Notes under the pieces: generated by a model
The model's database searches: none
Seen by the model: the letters and a program-made list of their open reading frames with translations, nothing else
Told to the model about the DNA's origin: nothing
NCBI GenBank assembly: GCA_029239545.1
Contig: JARBUQ010000070.1
Coordinates: forward strand, 1 to 12,973
Reading direction: 5' to 3'
Length of the DNA stretch: 12,973 nt
Source: Paenibacillus sp.
GTDB lineage: Bacteria; Bacillota; Bacilli; Paenibacillales; NBRC-103111
In this document: one piece after another, positions 5,808 to 12,973 of the stretch
Layout of the letters: the number at the start of each line of letters is the position of its first letter
Numbering within the stretch: position 1 is the stretch's first letter
Program-made: the position numbers and the translations under genes

Positions 5808-6365
5808 TTACACACGAAACAACGCACAGCCCTCAATCGGAACACAAGGCTCAGCATCCAGATTCAAGCCCACGGACTTTCCGTTATGAGCGACATCCAG
5901 CAGCCAACGTGTGAAGTTTGCAACAGGCATGCCTTCAAGCTCTTCCAGGCTGAAGAATCCCGCTGCGTCTACTTCGACATTATCTGGCGTTGGCTCTCCA
6001 CTGATATATTCCATCGCAAAAGCTACATAAATGTTATGAATGCTTCTAGGCTGATCCCTGACGGCCACTATTTGCTTAACGACCGCTTCCACACCCGCTT
6101 CCTCCAATACCTCACGCTCTATCGTTTTGTTAAACAGCTCCAACTGCTCGATGTAACCGCCAGGATTCGTCCAATTGCCCTTACCCGGATTCTGCGCTCT
6201 TCGAACTAGCAAATATTTGCCGTCCCTCTCAACCAATGCGCCTACACCAATACTATAATTACCCCAATGCACATAGCTGCACTCCGTACAAGCCTTGCGC
6301 TCTTCGCCATCTACAATTCTTGGCTCTAAGGCCGCACCGCATGACATACAAAATTTCGCTTCCAT
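5808..6365 (-). CDS. Zinc-ribbon Nudix hydrolase
   Basis: This 185-residue protein hydrolyses a nucleoside-diphosphate-linked substrate; which one cannot be read from sequence. It starts with a zinc ribbon, C6-x2-C9 and C26-x2-C29, of the kind found in NudC-like NADH pyrophosphatases. A complete Nudix box follows: G70-x5-E76-x7-R84-E85-V86-x-E88-E89-x-G91-V92. The catalytic box is intact, so the enzyme should be active. The protein is shorter than full NudC, and I do not see the complete NudC-specific tail after the box, so I give no symbol. AAGGTG seven bases before the ATG supports the start. It follows the ABC pair on the same strand by 88 bases but has its own -10 element and its own terminator, so it is probably a separate unit. 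A damaged-nucleotide or ADP-ribose substrate is possible. Confidence 0.88.
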   Translation of the reverse strand: MEAKFCMSCGAALEPRIVDGEERKACTECSYVHWGNYSIGVGALVERDGKYLLVRRAQNPGKGNWTNPGGYIEQLELFNKTIEREVLEEAGVEAVVKQIVAVRDQPRSIHNIYVAFAMEYISGEPTPDNVEVDAAGFFSLEELEGMPVANFTRWLLDVAHNGKSVGLNLDAEPCVPIEGCALFRV

Positions 6366-6382
6366 CCACTTTCACCTTCATC

Positions 6383-6416
6383 TCGATGTAGTCAGAACTC
6401 TCTTATTATACATCGA
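6383..6416 (-). promoter_or_regulatory. Nudix promoter -10 with overlapping inverted repeat
   Basis: A consensus -10 TATAAT lies on the minus strand at 6410-6405, about 40 bases upstream of the Nudix ATG. The -35 region is poor (CTGTCC at 17-bp spacing). Perfect 8-bp inverted repeats TCGATGTA (6383-6390) and TACATCGA (6409-6416) flank the expected transcription start, and the outer one overlaps the -10. A weak -35 plus a repeat over the -10 is what one expects of a regulated promoter, but this is inference. Confidence 0.5.
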
Positions 6417-6453
6417 ACTGACCGTTTGGACAGTAAAAAAGTAAGCCAAGCTA

Positions 6454-8187
6454 TTAGACGACCTTCTCGATAGATGGTTCATCCAACTGTGAATATACCA
6501 GCTTTTTATAAATAGTGTCACCCCTCATAAGTTCGTTATGGGTACCTTGCTCGGCGACCCTTCCCTCATGCATCACATAAATCAGATCCGCATTCTGAAC
6601 CGTCGAAAGCCGATGGGCAATTATAATAGTGGTCAGACCTTGGCGGAGCTCATCAATCTGCTTCTGAACCTGTCTTTCAGTCTCAAGATCAAGGGAAGAG
6701 GTAGACTCGTCGAGTATAAGCACTTCTGTGCGGGCGAGCAATGCCCGGGCAAGAGCAAGACGCTGCTTCTGTCCACCGGATAAATTGATGCCGCGCTCCC
6801 CAAGCTCTGTATCATAGCCCTTGCCAAGTGATCGCACGAACGGATCAATACTGGCCAGCTCGCAAGCTGCTCGCATCTCCTCCTCGGATTTCTCCCGTCC
6901 CATCAGAACGTTGTTCCGTATCGTATCAGGGAAAAGATAAGGCTCCTGGAACACTACAGACAGTCTGTCCATCCATGAGGTTCGACGGATCTGCTGGAGC
7001 GGCATTCCATTTACCCGAATACACCCATGATCAGGCTCATAAAACTGAATCAGCAGTTGGGCAATGGTCGACTTGCCCCCTCCGCTTGTGCCCACGAAGG
7101 CAACCTTTTGACCGATCGGGATATGCAGCGACAATCGATCAAGCACAAGCTTGGAATCATCGGAGTACCGAAAGGATACCTGGTCAAGCTCAAGACTTGT
7201 AATGGGCCCTTGCAGCTCTATCTCTCCGTCTGCGATTTGAGGACCTTTAATGATGCCCCGAATCCGATCAACCATCGCAAGCCTGCTCTGGGCTTCCATG
7301 GCAAATCCGTACAGATCATGAATCGCCGTCATAAGCTGAGCCGTGAATTGGTAAATCACAATGTACATCCCGATGGACAAGTCACCTTTCATGACCGCAT
7401 AACTTCCATAACCGAGCACGATCAGGGTAGCCCCCCATTTCAAGGGATCGCTCCAGAACAGCTTGCGATTCTCCAGCTTGCCCTCCTTCATCGCTTTATC
7501 AAAGAAAATAGCAAAGTTGTCATTGTATTTCTTCTGTTCCCATTCCTCCCGATGGAAGGCAATCACTTCTCTAGTTGAAGAGACGCCCTCCTCCATATGG
7601 ACAAGAAAATTGGATCTGGCTTCATGATGCTCGCGGGAGGCTTGGCGGATAGCATTTCCGAACTTGCGGCCCAGAAGCAAATAAAGCAGACTGAATACAA
7701 GAATACTGCCCAGCAGAATCGGGCTGCTCCAGCCAATAATAATGGAGATGAGAACTACAGTCAGCACATTCGATATCCCATTCGGGACGAATTGCGTCAA
7801 TGCAACCGTAATCCAGTTGATATCATTGGTGAAATAGCTGACATATTTGCCAATCCGCTCATTGTTGTATACTTTCGTAGGCGTTCTATAGATCGCTTTC
7901 ATCACATCCTGTGTCATATGGCTGAACACCTTATAGGCGTTGAACCGCCCTATATGCGTCCATAGAACGGCGAACAAGGAGGAGCTTACAAGCGCAGCTG
8001 CAAACCAGGATAAAGTCGGAACGAGCAGATCGTATCGGGATTGAATAAAAATGTCATCTATAATGATTTTCTCTACCGCTGTCACGGCAATCTGAGCTGT
8101 GGTAGCAATAAGAAGGAACACAAGTCCAATCAGAAAGCCTGAACGACATTGCCACACATAGGAGGTCATTAATCGGATGCTTTTCAA
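6454..8187 (-). CDS. ABC exporter half-transporter (permease-ATPase fusion), second gene of pair
   Basis: The 577-residue protein has an N-terminal exporter-type membrane domain (about residues 15-310, with hydrophobic stretches near 17-37, 55-77, 137-172 and 250-285) and a C-terminal ATPase domain. The ATPase has Walker A GTSGGGKST (366-374), Q-loop Q414, signature LSGGQ (469-473), Walker B VLILDE (489-494) with catalytic Glu, and switch His525. All are intact. The gene starts with TTG (8187), which overlaps the TGA of the preceding gene as TTGA; a GGGGGG stretch lies eight bases upstream. The next in-frame ATG (8169) has no Shine-Dalgarno, so the TTG is preferred. With its neighbour it probably forms a heterodimeric exporter in the cell membrane, moving lipids, peptides or drugs. 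The substrate is unknown. Confidence 0.93.
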   Translation of the reverse strand: MKSIRLMTSYVWQCRSGFLIGLVFLLIATTAQIAVTAVEKIIIDDIFIQSRYDLLVPTLSWFAAALVSSSLFAVLWTHIGRFNAYKVFSHMTQDVMKAIYRTPTKVYNNERIGKYVSYFTNDINWITVALTQFVPNGISNVLTVVLISIIIGWSSPILLGSILVFSLLYLLLGRKFGNAIRQASREHHEARSNFLVHMEEGVSSTREVIAFHREEWEQKKYNDNFAIFFDKAMKEGKLENRKLFWSDPLKWGATLIVLGYGSYAVMKGDLSIGMYIVIYQFTAQLMTAIHDLYGFAMEAQSRLAMVDRIRGIIKGPQIADGEIELQGPITSLELDQVSFRYSDDSKLVLDRLSLHIPIGQKVAFVGTSGGGKSTIAQLLIQFYEPDHGCIRVNGMPLQQIRRTSWMDRLSVVFQEPYLFPDTIRNNVLMGREKSEEEMRAACELASIDPFVRSLGKGYDTELGERGINLSGGQKQRLALARALLARTEVLILDESTSSLDLETERQVQKQIDELRQGLTTIIIAHRLSTVQNADLIYVMHEGRVAEQGTHNELMRGDTIYKKLVYSQLDEPSIEKVV

Positions 8188-10037
8188 CTTGTCTGCCCCC
8201 CTTGAATCGTTGTAGTTGCTGATGCAGACGCAATCTGCTGTGCCCGATTGTCTTCTTCTTCCTGAAAATGCCGAACGGCGAGCCTATAAAAGCTGCCCCG
8301 TCTGTCCATGAGCTCATCGTATGTCCCTGTTTCAGCCGCTTGACCTTCCTCCATTAGGACGATGCGGTCATAATCCTTAACCGTGGACAGCCTGTGAGCG
8401 ACAGCCACAGTTGTTCGACCAATCAGTAGTCTGTCCAGCGCATCCTGTACGTCCTTCTCACTCACATTATCAAGCGCAGAGGTCGCCTCATCGAGCAGGA
8501 CGATGGAAGGATTCTTCAAAAACATCCGGGCAATCGCTACCCGCTGCCGCTGGCCTCCCGAAAGCTTGATGCCTCGCTCCCCAACCAGTGAATCATATCC
8601 GCTAGCAAATTGCATGATAAATTCATGTGCGTTGGCTGCTTGAGCAGCCGCCACGATCTGCTCCTCAGAAGCATCTGGATTGCCGAAACGGATGTTCTCT
8701 CGAATAGTTGTGCCGAATAGATACGTATCCTGAAACACAAAACCGATCGAGCTGCGCAGCTGCCTGAAGGAAAGCTTTTGCAGAGGAGTGCCGTCCAGCA
8801 GCACTTCTCCTTCGCGCGGATCGTAGAACCTGCCGATCAGCTTCAACACGGTGGTCTTGCCGTTTCCGCTCGTACCAACTAGAGCAATCCGCTCTCCTTT
8901 ATGAATGTGCAAGTCAAACTGCTTCAGAACAGACGGCTGATTCCCGTAGCCGAAGCTTACGTTCCGAAAAGCAATTTCCCCCATTACCTCGGGGAGCTCA
9001 AGTGTCTCCTCAGCCTCTGTGACCTCTGGCGTCTCCTGAAGAAATTCATACAAAGCCTCAGCCTGCGCAATCACGACGCGCTGATCGGTGAATACCATAA
9101 CCAGCGAAGTAACAGCTCGCATGAAGAGCAAATAATACAGCACAAAAGCGATAAACGCTCCAAGCGTCAAAACACCGTCTTGAATATCCTTCGCCCCAAA
9201 CCAAAATACAAGCAAAAGCCCCATATAGGTCGTCAAATTCCGCAAATTCACACACAGATTCATATGAAAATAATATTTCACAATGAGATTCACGATGTGG
9301 CGCGTTCCGTCCATCAGCCTGTTCAGATCCCAGCCTTCGGTCGAATGGGCTCTTAGCTCCGATACGGCGGACACGCTGTCGTAAATTTTTTTGTTGTAAT
9401 ACATCCGGTAGTTTTTCGTTTCATTCAAATATTTGATGCCAATGTGCTGGAAGTAGGGACTGATGATGTAGTAGGAGAGGAAACACGGAATAGTGAGTAA
9501 GCTCAGCTTGGCGTTAGTGAGCAGCATGATGACAGAATACAATACCAGAATAAGAATTCGCTGAATCATCTCCGGAAAAGAGAAGCGATACATTCCAATG
9601 ACCGCATTTACCTCGGTATTAAGCAGCGACAATGTCTTGCCAGCCGGATTCTGCTCATAATAGGAGAAGCCAAGATGCCGCAAATGCCGGAACAATGAAT
9701 ATTGCAAGTCTCTTCCAGCCTTCATGGAGAAAACACGCTGCAGTAAATTCCGGGCCGCCGTCAATGCGATCATCACCGCAATAAACAATACTACAAGCAG
9801 AAACAATGTGCGCAAAAGGCGGTAATCCTGATTGGGAATCACATCATCTACAACCAACTGCAAAAATTTCGGAATCGCCAGCTCGGTAAATGAAATAATG
9901 AGTCCACAAACAATAAACAAAGTGAGCTGCAGGCGGTAACGCGTCAAATAAGACAATGTCCATCGGTAAACCCTTAATACTTGCGAAGTTCTCTGAATAA
10001 AGGATAGCGGTGCGGGTTTGGAAGAGTTGGACATCAT
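8184..10037 (-). CDS. ABC exporter half-transporter (permease-ATPase fusion), first gene of pair
   Basis: From the ATG at 10037 this gives 617 residues: a six-helix exporter-type membrane domain (hydrophobic stretches near 36-60, 76-95, 160-195 and 268-315) followed by an ATPase domain. The motifs are intact: Walker A GTSGNGKT (388-395), Q436, signature LSGGQ (492-496), IVLLDE (512-517) with the catalytic Glu, and switch His548. A polar tail of about 25 residues ends the protein. The frame is open upstream to a TTG at 10124, but that TTG is the first part of the -35 box, so translation cannot begin there. AGAGAGG eight bases before 10037 supports the chosen start; the adjacent ATG at 10034 is an alternative. 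It overlaps the next gene by four bases, indicating coupled synthesis in equal amounts. Confidence 0.93.
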   Translation of the reverse strand: MMSNSSKPAPLSFIQRTSQVLRVYRWTLSYLTRYRLQLTLFIVCGLIISFTELAIPKFLQLVVDDVIPNQDYRLLRTLFLLVVLFIAVMIALTAARNLLQRVFSMKAGRDLQYSLFRHLRHLGFSYYEQNPAGKTLSLLNTEVNAVIGMYRFSFPEMIQRILILVLYSVIMLLTNAKLSLLTIPCFLSYYIISPYFQHIGIKYLNETKNYRMYYNKKIYDSVSAVSELRAHSTEGWDLNRLMDGTRHIVNLIVKYYFHMNLCVNLRNLTTYMGLLLVFWFGAKDIQDGVLTLGAFIAFVLYYLLFMRAVTSLVMVFTDQRVVIAQAEALYEFLQETPEVTEAEETLELPEVMGEIAFRNVSFGYGNQPSVLKQFDLHIHKGERIALVGTSGNGKTTVLKLIGRFYDPREGEVLLDGTPLQKLSFRQLRSSIGFVFQDTYLFGTTIRENIRFGNPDASEEQIVAAAQAANAHEFIMQFASGYDSLVGERGIKLSGGQRQRVAIARMFLKNPSIVLLDEATSALDNVSEKDVQDALDRLLIGRTTVAVAHRLSTVKDYDRIVLMEEGQAAETGTYDELMDRRGSFYRLAVRHFQEEEDNRAQQIASASATTTIQGGQTS

Positions 10038-10095
10038 TGGGCCTGCCTCTCTGGGATATAGTACCTGTATTATAACTGTATGCCTATTGTTTAAC

Positions 10096-10124
10096 ATAAT
10101 ATGGAACAGTTGTAAGCTTGTCAA
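10096..10124 (-). promoter_or_regulatory. Strong sigma-A promoter of the ABC exporter pair
   Basis: The minus strand carries a perfect -35 TTGACA (10124-10119), a 17-bp spacer and a -10 TATTAT (10101-10096). Transcription should begin near 10089, leaving a leader of about 50 bases. A further TATAAT at 10074-10069 lacks a good -35 partner. This promoter separates the ABC pair from the lhr remnant upstream. Confidence 0.75.
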
Positions 10125-10368
10125 CGGAAAAATTTATTACATCTATATGTAGTCGAAACTAAGAGACCTCAGATAAGAAAATCCTGACCGGAAGTTCTTG
10201 AGGCCACTGAAAAATCAATCCTTTTGAGAATACAAAGAGAAAAGGGGTTTAAAATGTAATGTCCCCTAATGCAAACCAAGCCTCAGAAGAGATTCTGGAG
10301 GCTCGATTTAGGTGCTGTTTTTATTGGTTTGGCTGATGAACTTGATTACTTTTGCTGGAAACGAAAGA
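10125..10368. other. Gene-free patch with two imperfect stem-loops
   Basis: Two structures stand out. GACCTCA (10165-10171) is complementary to TGAGGCC (10199-10205) with one wobble pair, with inner AGAA/TTCT and TCC/GGA pairs. AGCCTCAGAA (10279-10288) pairs with TTCTGGAGGCT (10293-10303), leaving a one-base bulge and loop GAGA. The second could end transcription from lhr, since on the minus strand TGGTTTGCATT follows. The segment around 10200-10265 resembles the non-coding margins of transposons, but no transposase frame or terminal repeats are visible. Confidence 0.4.
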
Positions 10369-12054
10369 TCACAATTTCTTGGAATTATTGAGAGTGGGAG
10401 AGTTTAAACTGCCCAGTGAGCTTAACCATACAACAGCAGAATCCCTATCCTTCTCCGCACCCAGCCGCTCAAACCATACGTAAGCAGTTGAGGCCGTTAT
10501 AGGTACTCCATTCCAGCTGTCCACCACCAGCTTACGAATACCCCCCAGGCGATAAACTGCTCTCACTATAGCGCTCATATTACTGCCAAGAAAAGCTTTC
10601 TGCTCCGTCGGATTATGGGGCTTGAACGAATTGATCTCATAGAATCGCTTCCCATTCTGTTCAATCCACAAGCATAACCGCCCTTGATACAGAACAAGGA
10701 AATTACTTGCCTTTCTGGAAAATGAAATCCCTTCAGCATCCGGCCAGGCCACGATTGACCCATATGGATTCGCTGGATCAACTGCACATATCACAACAAC
10801 CTCATTTGGATTCCCGCCGTCGTATGACGATTGTCTCAAAGCCTCTACCTCCGGCGGAGTAGAGAACTGCAGAGGTGTGATCCCTTGAACCCACAATCCC
10901 CGTGTCAGCAGCCCCCAGTTCTCCAGACGACTAATCGGCTCAGCCAGCACATCATTCGCAACACCCAAACGATCTGAGAGCATATCCCTTGTGAATAAGC
11001 CGTAGCTGCCCAGCAAGTGCTGGATCCAGGCGGTCAGTGAAGCTTCGGAAGAAGGCTGCTTCTCCAGAATAGCCGATTGATCTGCAAATGATACCGGCAA
11101 TGCTGGCGGGACCAGCTCTCTCGACGAGACCTGCCGCTCTGACGCTGCGCCCTTATCTTCACCTAACGTCTCCAGCAAATACCATCTGCCAAGACCTGAT
11201 TGAAACTTCCTTGACTTACCCGCGGATCCACTCCTGGTGCTCGCTGGGCGGGTTTGACCATGCATGCGGATCGGGGCAAATTGGTCATTGGAGATGTATC
11301 CTTCCCAAACCAGCTCCAGCAGAAGCTCGAGTAATTCTGACGGAATAAGCCCGGCATCCCGGCTAAGTGCGGTCAGGAAGCTGGCGCCTTTCTTACGCAT
11401 GATCTCCAGCAGCCTCAAGTGCTCTTGATTATCCGGTTGACGCTTGGTTAGAAACGGTCGATACAAATCTTTGGATTCGGTCAGAAAAAAAGCAACTCTT
11501 CCTTCCTTCTCCCCGTCCATTCTGCGTCCCAGCCAGATCACTTCCCCCATCGCGCATAGCTGATCCAACGTTTCTTTGCGATAATCCGGAAGCCTGGTCG
11601 GAAATATGATTGTTTCCCAATGAGACATCGGCAGAAATACACCTTGCAGCTTCTCTACTACAAATTTTAAGCCGTCACTGCCTATCTCACCTGGAATCGG
11701 GTGGACGCCTTGCAGCTTAAGAATACGTTCAATGAACCTCGTGGACTCTACTGGCTCTGCCTGACGCCGCAGCTGCTTAGCGGACATGCGGATCATTTGC
11801 TCCGCCGCTTTACGGCTCGTCCAAAGCTCCTCTGTACCTTCCTCTGAGAACGGTGAAGGCTCAATGACCCCGCGATCTGCCCATTGTTCAATCAATGCAT
11901 GTACATAAGCCGTAGTTAAATCGAAACGCTCGCAAACTTGAGCTTCCGTAATATATAACTGCTGGTCTATGTAGCGACCCAATATGAACGTAACAGCTTG
12001 GGGATTGTCCGGAAATTCAGCATATGTCTGAGCTTCATCTGAACAGATCCACCT
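10369..12054 (-). CDS. lhr: Lhr-family helicase, C-terminal fragment (after apparent frameshift)
   Basis: This frame encodes 561 residues after a TAG at 12057-12055 and has no proper start. The first in-frame TTG (11982) has no ribosome binding site. The opening RWICSDEAQTYAEF matches where Lhr proteins have RWI followed by an acidic residue and Ala. VHPIPGEIG, LQGVFLPMSHWETIIFP and LDQLCAMGEVIW follow, as in the beginning of the Lhr C-terminal winged-helix (AlkZ/YcaQ-like) region. The end carries VDPANPYGSIVAWP, NFLVLYQGRLCLWIEQ and RKLVVDSWNGVPITAS, all typical of the last Lhr domain. In E. coli this region is linked to uracil-DNA glycosylase activity, and Lhr acts in DNA repair. This part is probably not translated on its own unless the frame is restored. 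Confidence 0.85.
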   Translation of the reverse strand, partial: RWICSDEAQTYAEFPDNPQAVTFILGRYIDQQLYITEAQVCERFDLTTAYVHALIEQWADRGVIEPSPFSEEGTEELWTSRKAAEQMIRMSAKQLRRQAEPVESTRFIERILKLQGVHPIPGEIGSDGLKFVVEKLQGVFLPMSHWETIIFPTRLPDYRKETLDQLCAMGEVIWLGRRMDGEKEGRVAFFLTESKDLYRPFLTKRQPDNQEHLRLLEIMRKKGASFLTALSRDAGLIPSELLELLLELVWEGYISNDQFAPIRMHGQTRPASTRSGSAGKSRKFQSGLGRWYLLETLGEDKGAASERQVSSRELVPPALPVSFADQSAILEKQPSSEASLTAWIQHLLGSYGLFTRDMLSDRLGVANDVLAEPISRLENWGLLTRGLWVQGITPLQFSTPPEVEALRQSSYDGGNPNEVVVICAVDPANPYGSIVAWPDAEGISFSRKASNFLVLYQGRLCLWIEQNGKRFYEINSFKPHNPTEQKAFLGSNMSAIVRAVYRLGGIRKLVVDSWNGVPITASTAYVWFERLGAEKDRDSAVVWLSSLGSLNSPTLNNSKKL

Positions 12055-12973
12055 CTAAGCAGCTCCAGCCATTCATGCACACGCTCCTCATCGACCAGCT
12101 TGATCAGCTCATCCTCTGTGCTGTCCCCCCGCTGCTTAAGCAGGCGGTACAGCTCATCCTCATCCGCAGGCTGCGGCGAGCGGGCAGCCCATTCCCCGGT
12201 TCCTTCAGGATCCAGCTGCTCTACGAGCTGCTTCAAGGCGGTCGTCCCAAAAACCCGTACCGCGGCATCCCGATTCACTGTCATTAATTGCAGTTGAATG
12301 TCTTTGGCCAGTGCATCTGACTCATACATCTGGCTGTTCATGTATTCCGATATAAACTGAAAGGCATACGGCGAAGGGGCCAGACTCTTATGTACAGAAA
12401 CATGAATGGTCCCATTGCCGATTGCCTCGAGGAAAGGAATGAACTGTTTCGTGTCCAGCAGCTGCTCCAGACAAATATCCAATGTCTCCTGCACGAGCGG
12501 GAATTGATCCGCAAATGGCAAAACATCGCGCAGCAGCGCTTCGCTGCGAATCCGCTTCACCCACATCGGGGTCCTCCCATAACTGCGGGCAAGCAAGAGG
12601 GAGGTCTCTGCCAGACGCCTGAATGTCGCTCCGAACAGCGGGGAGCCTGCTATAGATTCACGAAGCAGAGGCTCTGCTTGATCCGCTGTCACACTGCGAA
12701 TCAAGTCAATCCAGGCATCATCCCATTCCGGGAAGACGAATTCGATCCCGTTCTCTTTCGCGTTCGTGTAGAAACGGTACGGCAAAAGCTTCTCAAACGT
12801 CCGCTGCAGAACGAGCTGCCAAGTGCGGTTCAGCCGTCTGCCGAACAAGCTATGAATAATCAAGTGTATACGGTCTGCATCGTCCTTGTATTGTTCTATT
12901 ACAACATGTTTATCGGTAGGGACGGCACAGACAGTCCGCTGCCTGATTATATTCGAGACCAATCGTTCGGCAG
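11967..12973 (-). CDS. lhr: Lhr-family helicase, central fragment (open at window edge, ends at frameshift)
   Basis: The frame enters from the window edge (AERLVSNII just before the first possible start), so its N-terminal helicase core lies outside. Visible Lhr signatures include CAVPTDKHVVIEQ, IHSLFGRRLNRTW, GSPLFGATFRRLAE, RTPMWVKRIRSEALL, FPLVQETLDICLEQLLD and SPYAFQFIS. These lie in the winged-helix and domain-4 part of the Lhr core that follows the RecA domains. Homology-like sequence stops at about WLELL (12062-12057); the remaining residues up to the TAG at 11969-11967 (including MLNFRTIPKLLRSYW) do not look like Lhr. The natural continuation lies in the neighbouring frame. The visible overlap of both frames, without a start signal for the second, indicates one broken gene rather than two. 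A sequencing error is the main alternative. Confidence 0.85.
   Translation of the reverse strand, partial: AERLVSNIIRQRTVCAVPTDKHVVIEQYKDDADRIHLIIHSLFGRRLNRTWQLVLQRTFEKLLPYRFYTNAKENGIEFVFPEWDDAWIDLIRSVTADQAEPLLRESIAGSPLFGATFRRLAETSLLLARSYGRTPMWVKRIRSEALLRDVLPFADQFPLVQETLDICLEQLLDTKQFIPFLEAIGNGTIHVSVHKSLAPSPYAFQFISEYMNSQMYESDALAKDIQLQLMTVNRDAAVRVFGTTALKQLVEQLDPEGTGEWAARSPQPADEDELYRLLKQRGDSTEDELIKLVDEERVHEWLELLRGGSVQMKLRHMLNFRTIPKLLRSYWVAT

Noticed and set aside
7027..7578. 183-codon plus-strand frame inside the ABC transporter gene
   Set aside because: Antisense to a well-supported ATPase and membrane domain; no ribosome binding site and no family features.
10038..10124. N-terminal extension of the first ABC gene
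   Set aside because: The TTG at 10124 is part of the -35 box and the frame runs through the promoter, so it cannot be in the mRNA made from it.
10125..10368. Insertion sequence
   Set aside because: The segment resembles transposon margins, but there is no transposase frame, no clear terminal repeats and no target duplication, so I do not call it.
12046..12062. Programmed ribosomal frameshift in lhr
   Set aside because: No heptameric slippery sequence at the junction and no programmed frameshift known to me in Lhr; mutation or sequence error is simpler.
1..12973. CRISPR array, tRNA, rRNA, prophage or defence island
   Set aside because: No regularly spaced repeats, no tRNA-like cloverleaf, and no integrase, Cas or restriction-type genes seen on either strand.

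Overview
The window reads as chromosomal DNA of a low-to-moderate GC Gram-positive bacterium, most likely Paenibacillaceae (for example Paenibacillus). Reasons: strong AGGAGG-type ribosome binding sites, TTG starts, sigma-A type promoters (TTGACA-N17-TATTAT), a TPP riboswitch joined to an intrinsic terminator, and a Bacillus-type thiamine pathway using ThiO glycine oxidase. The genus is an inference; no rRNA or other marker gene is present.

Layout. (1) 1-192, minus strand: the start of a lipoprotein, probably the solute-binding protein of an ABC importer, with a candidate promoter and a cre-like site upstream. (2) 193-854: a divergent control region. A plus-strand promoter (554-582) leads into a leader with a perfect 12-bp palindrome, a TPP riboswitch (about 640-737), an intrinsic terminator (778-803) and a further stem-loop touching the first gene's Shine-Dalgarno. 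(3) 855-5610, plus strand: a compact thiamine operon, thiF-thiE-thiS-thiG-thiO-thiD. (4) 5611-5807: convergent intergenic region with terminator hairpins. (5) 5808-6365, minus: a zinc-ribbon Nudix hydrolase. (6) 6454-10037, minus: two ABC exporter half-transporters overlapping by 4 bp, driven from a strong promoter at 10096-10124. (7) 10125-10368: a gene-free patch with two imperfect stem-loops. (8) 10369-12973, minus: the C-terminal part of a large Lhr-family helicase, split over two reading frames by an apparent frameshift near 12050-12060 and running off the window edge.

How the genes work together. ThiF adenylates the C-terminal glycine of ThiS for sulfur loading. ThiO oxidises glycine to the imine used by ThiG, which builds the thiazole phosphate from DXP and ThiS thiocarboxylate. 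ThiD makes HMP pyrophosphate, and ThiE joins the two halves into thiamine phosphate. HMP synthesis (thiC) is not in the window. TPP closes the loop through the riboswitch. The ABC pair, the Nudix enzyme and Lhr show no visible link to thiamine.

No clearly new multi-gene system is visible. The points most worth a second look are the broken lhr gene, the layered architecture of the thi leader, and the non-coding patch at 10125-10368.
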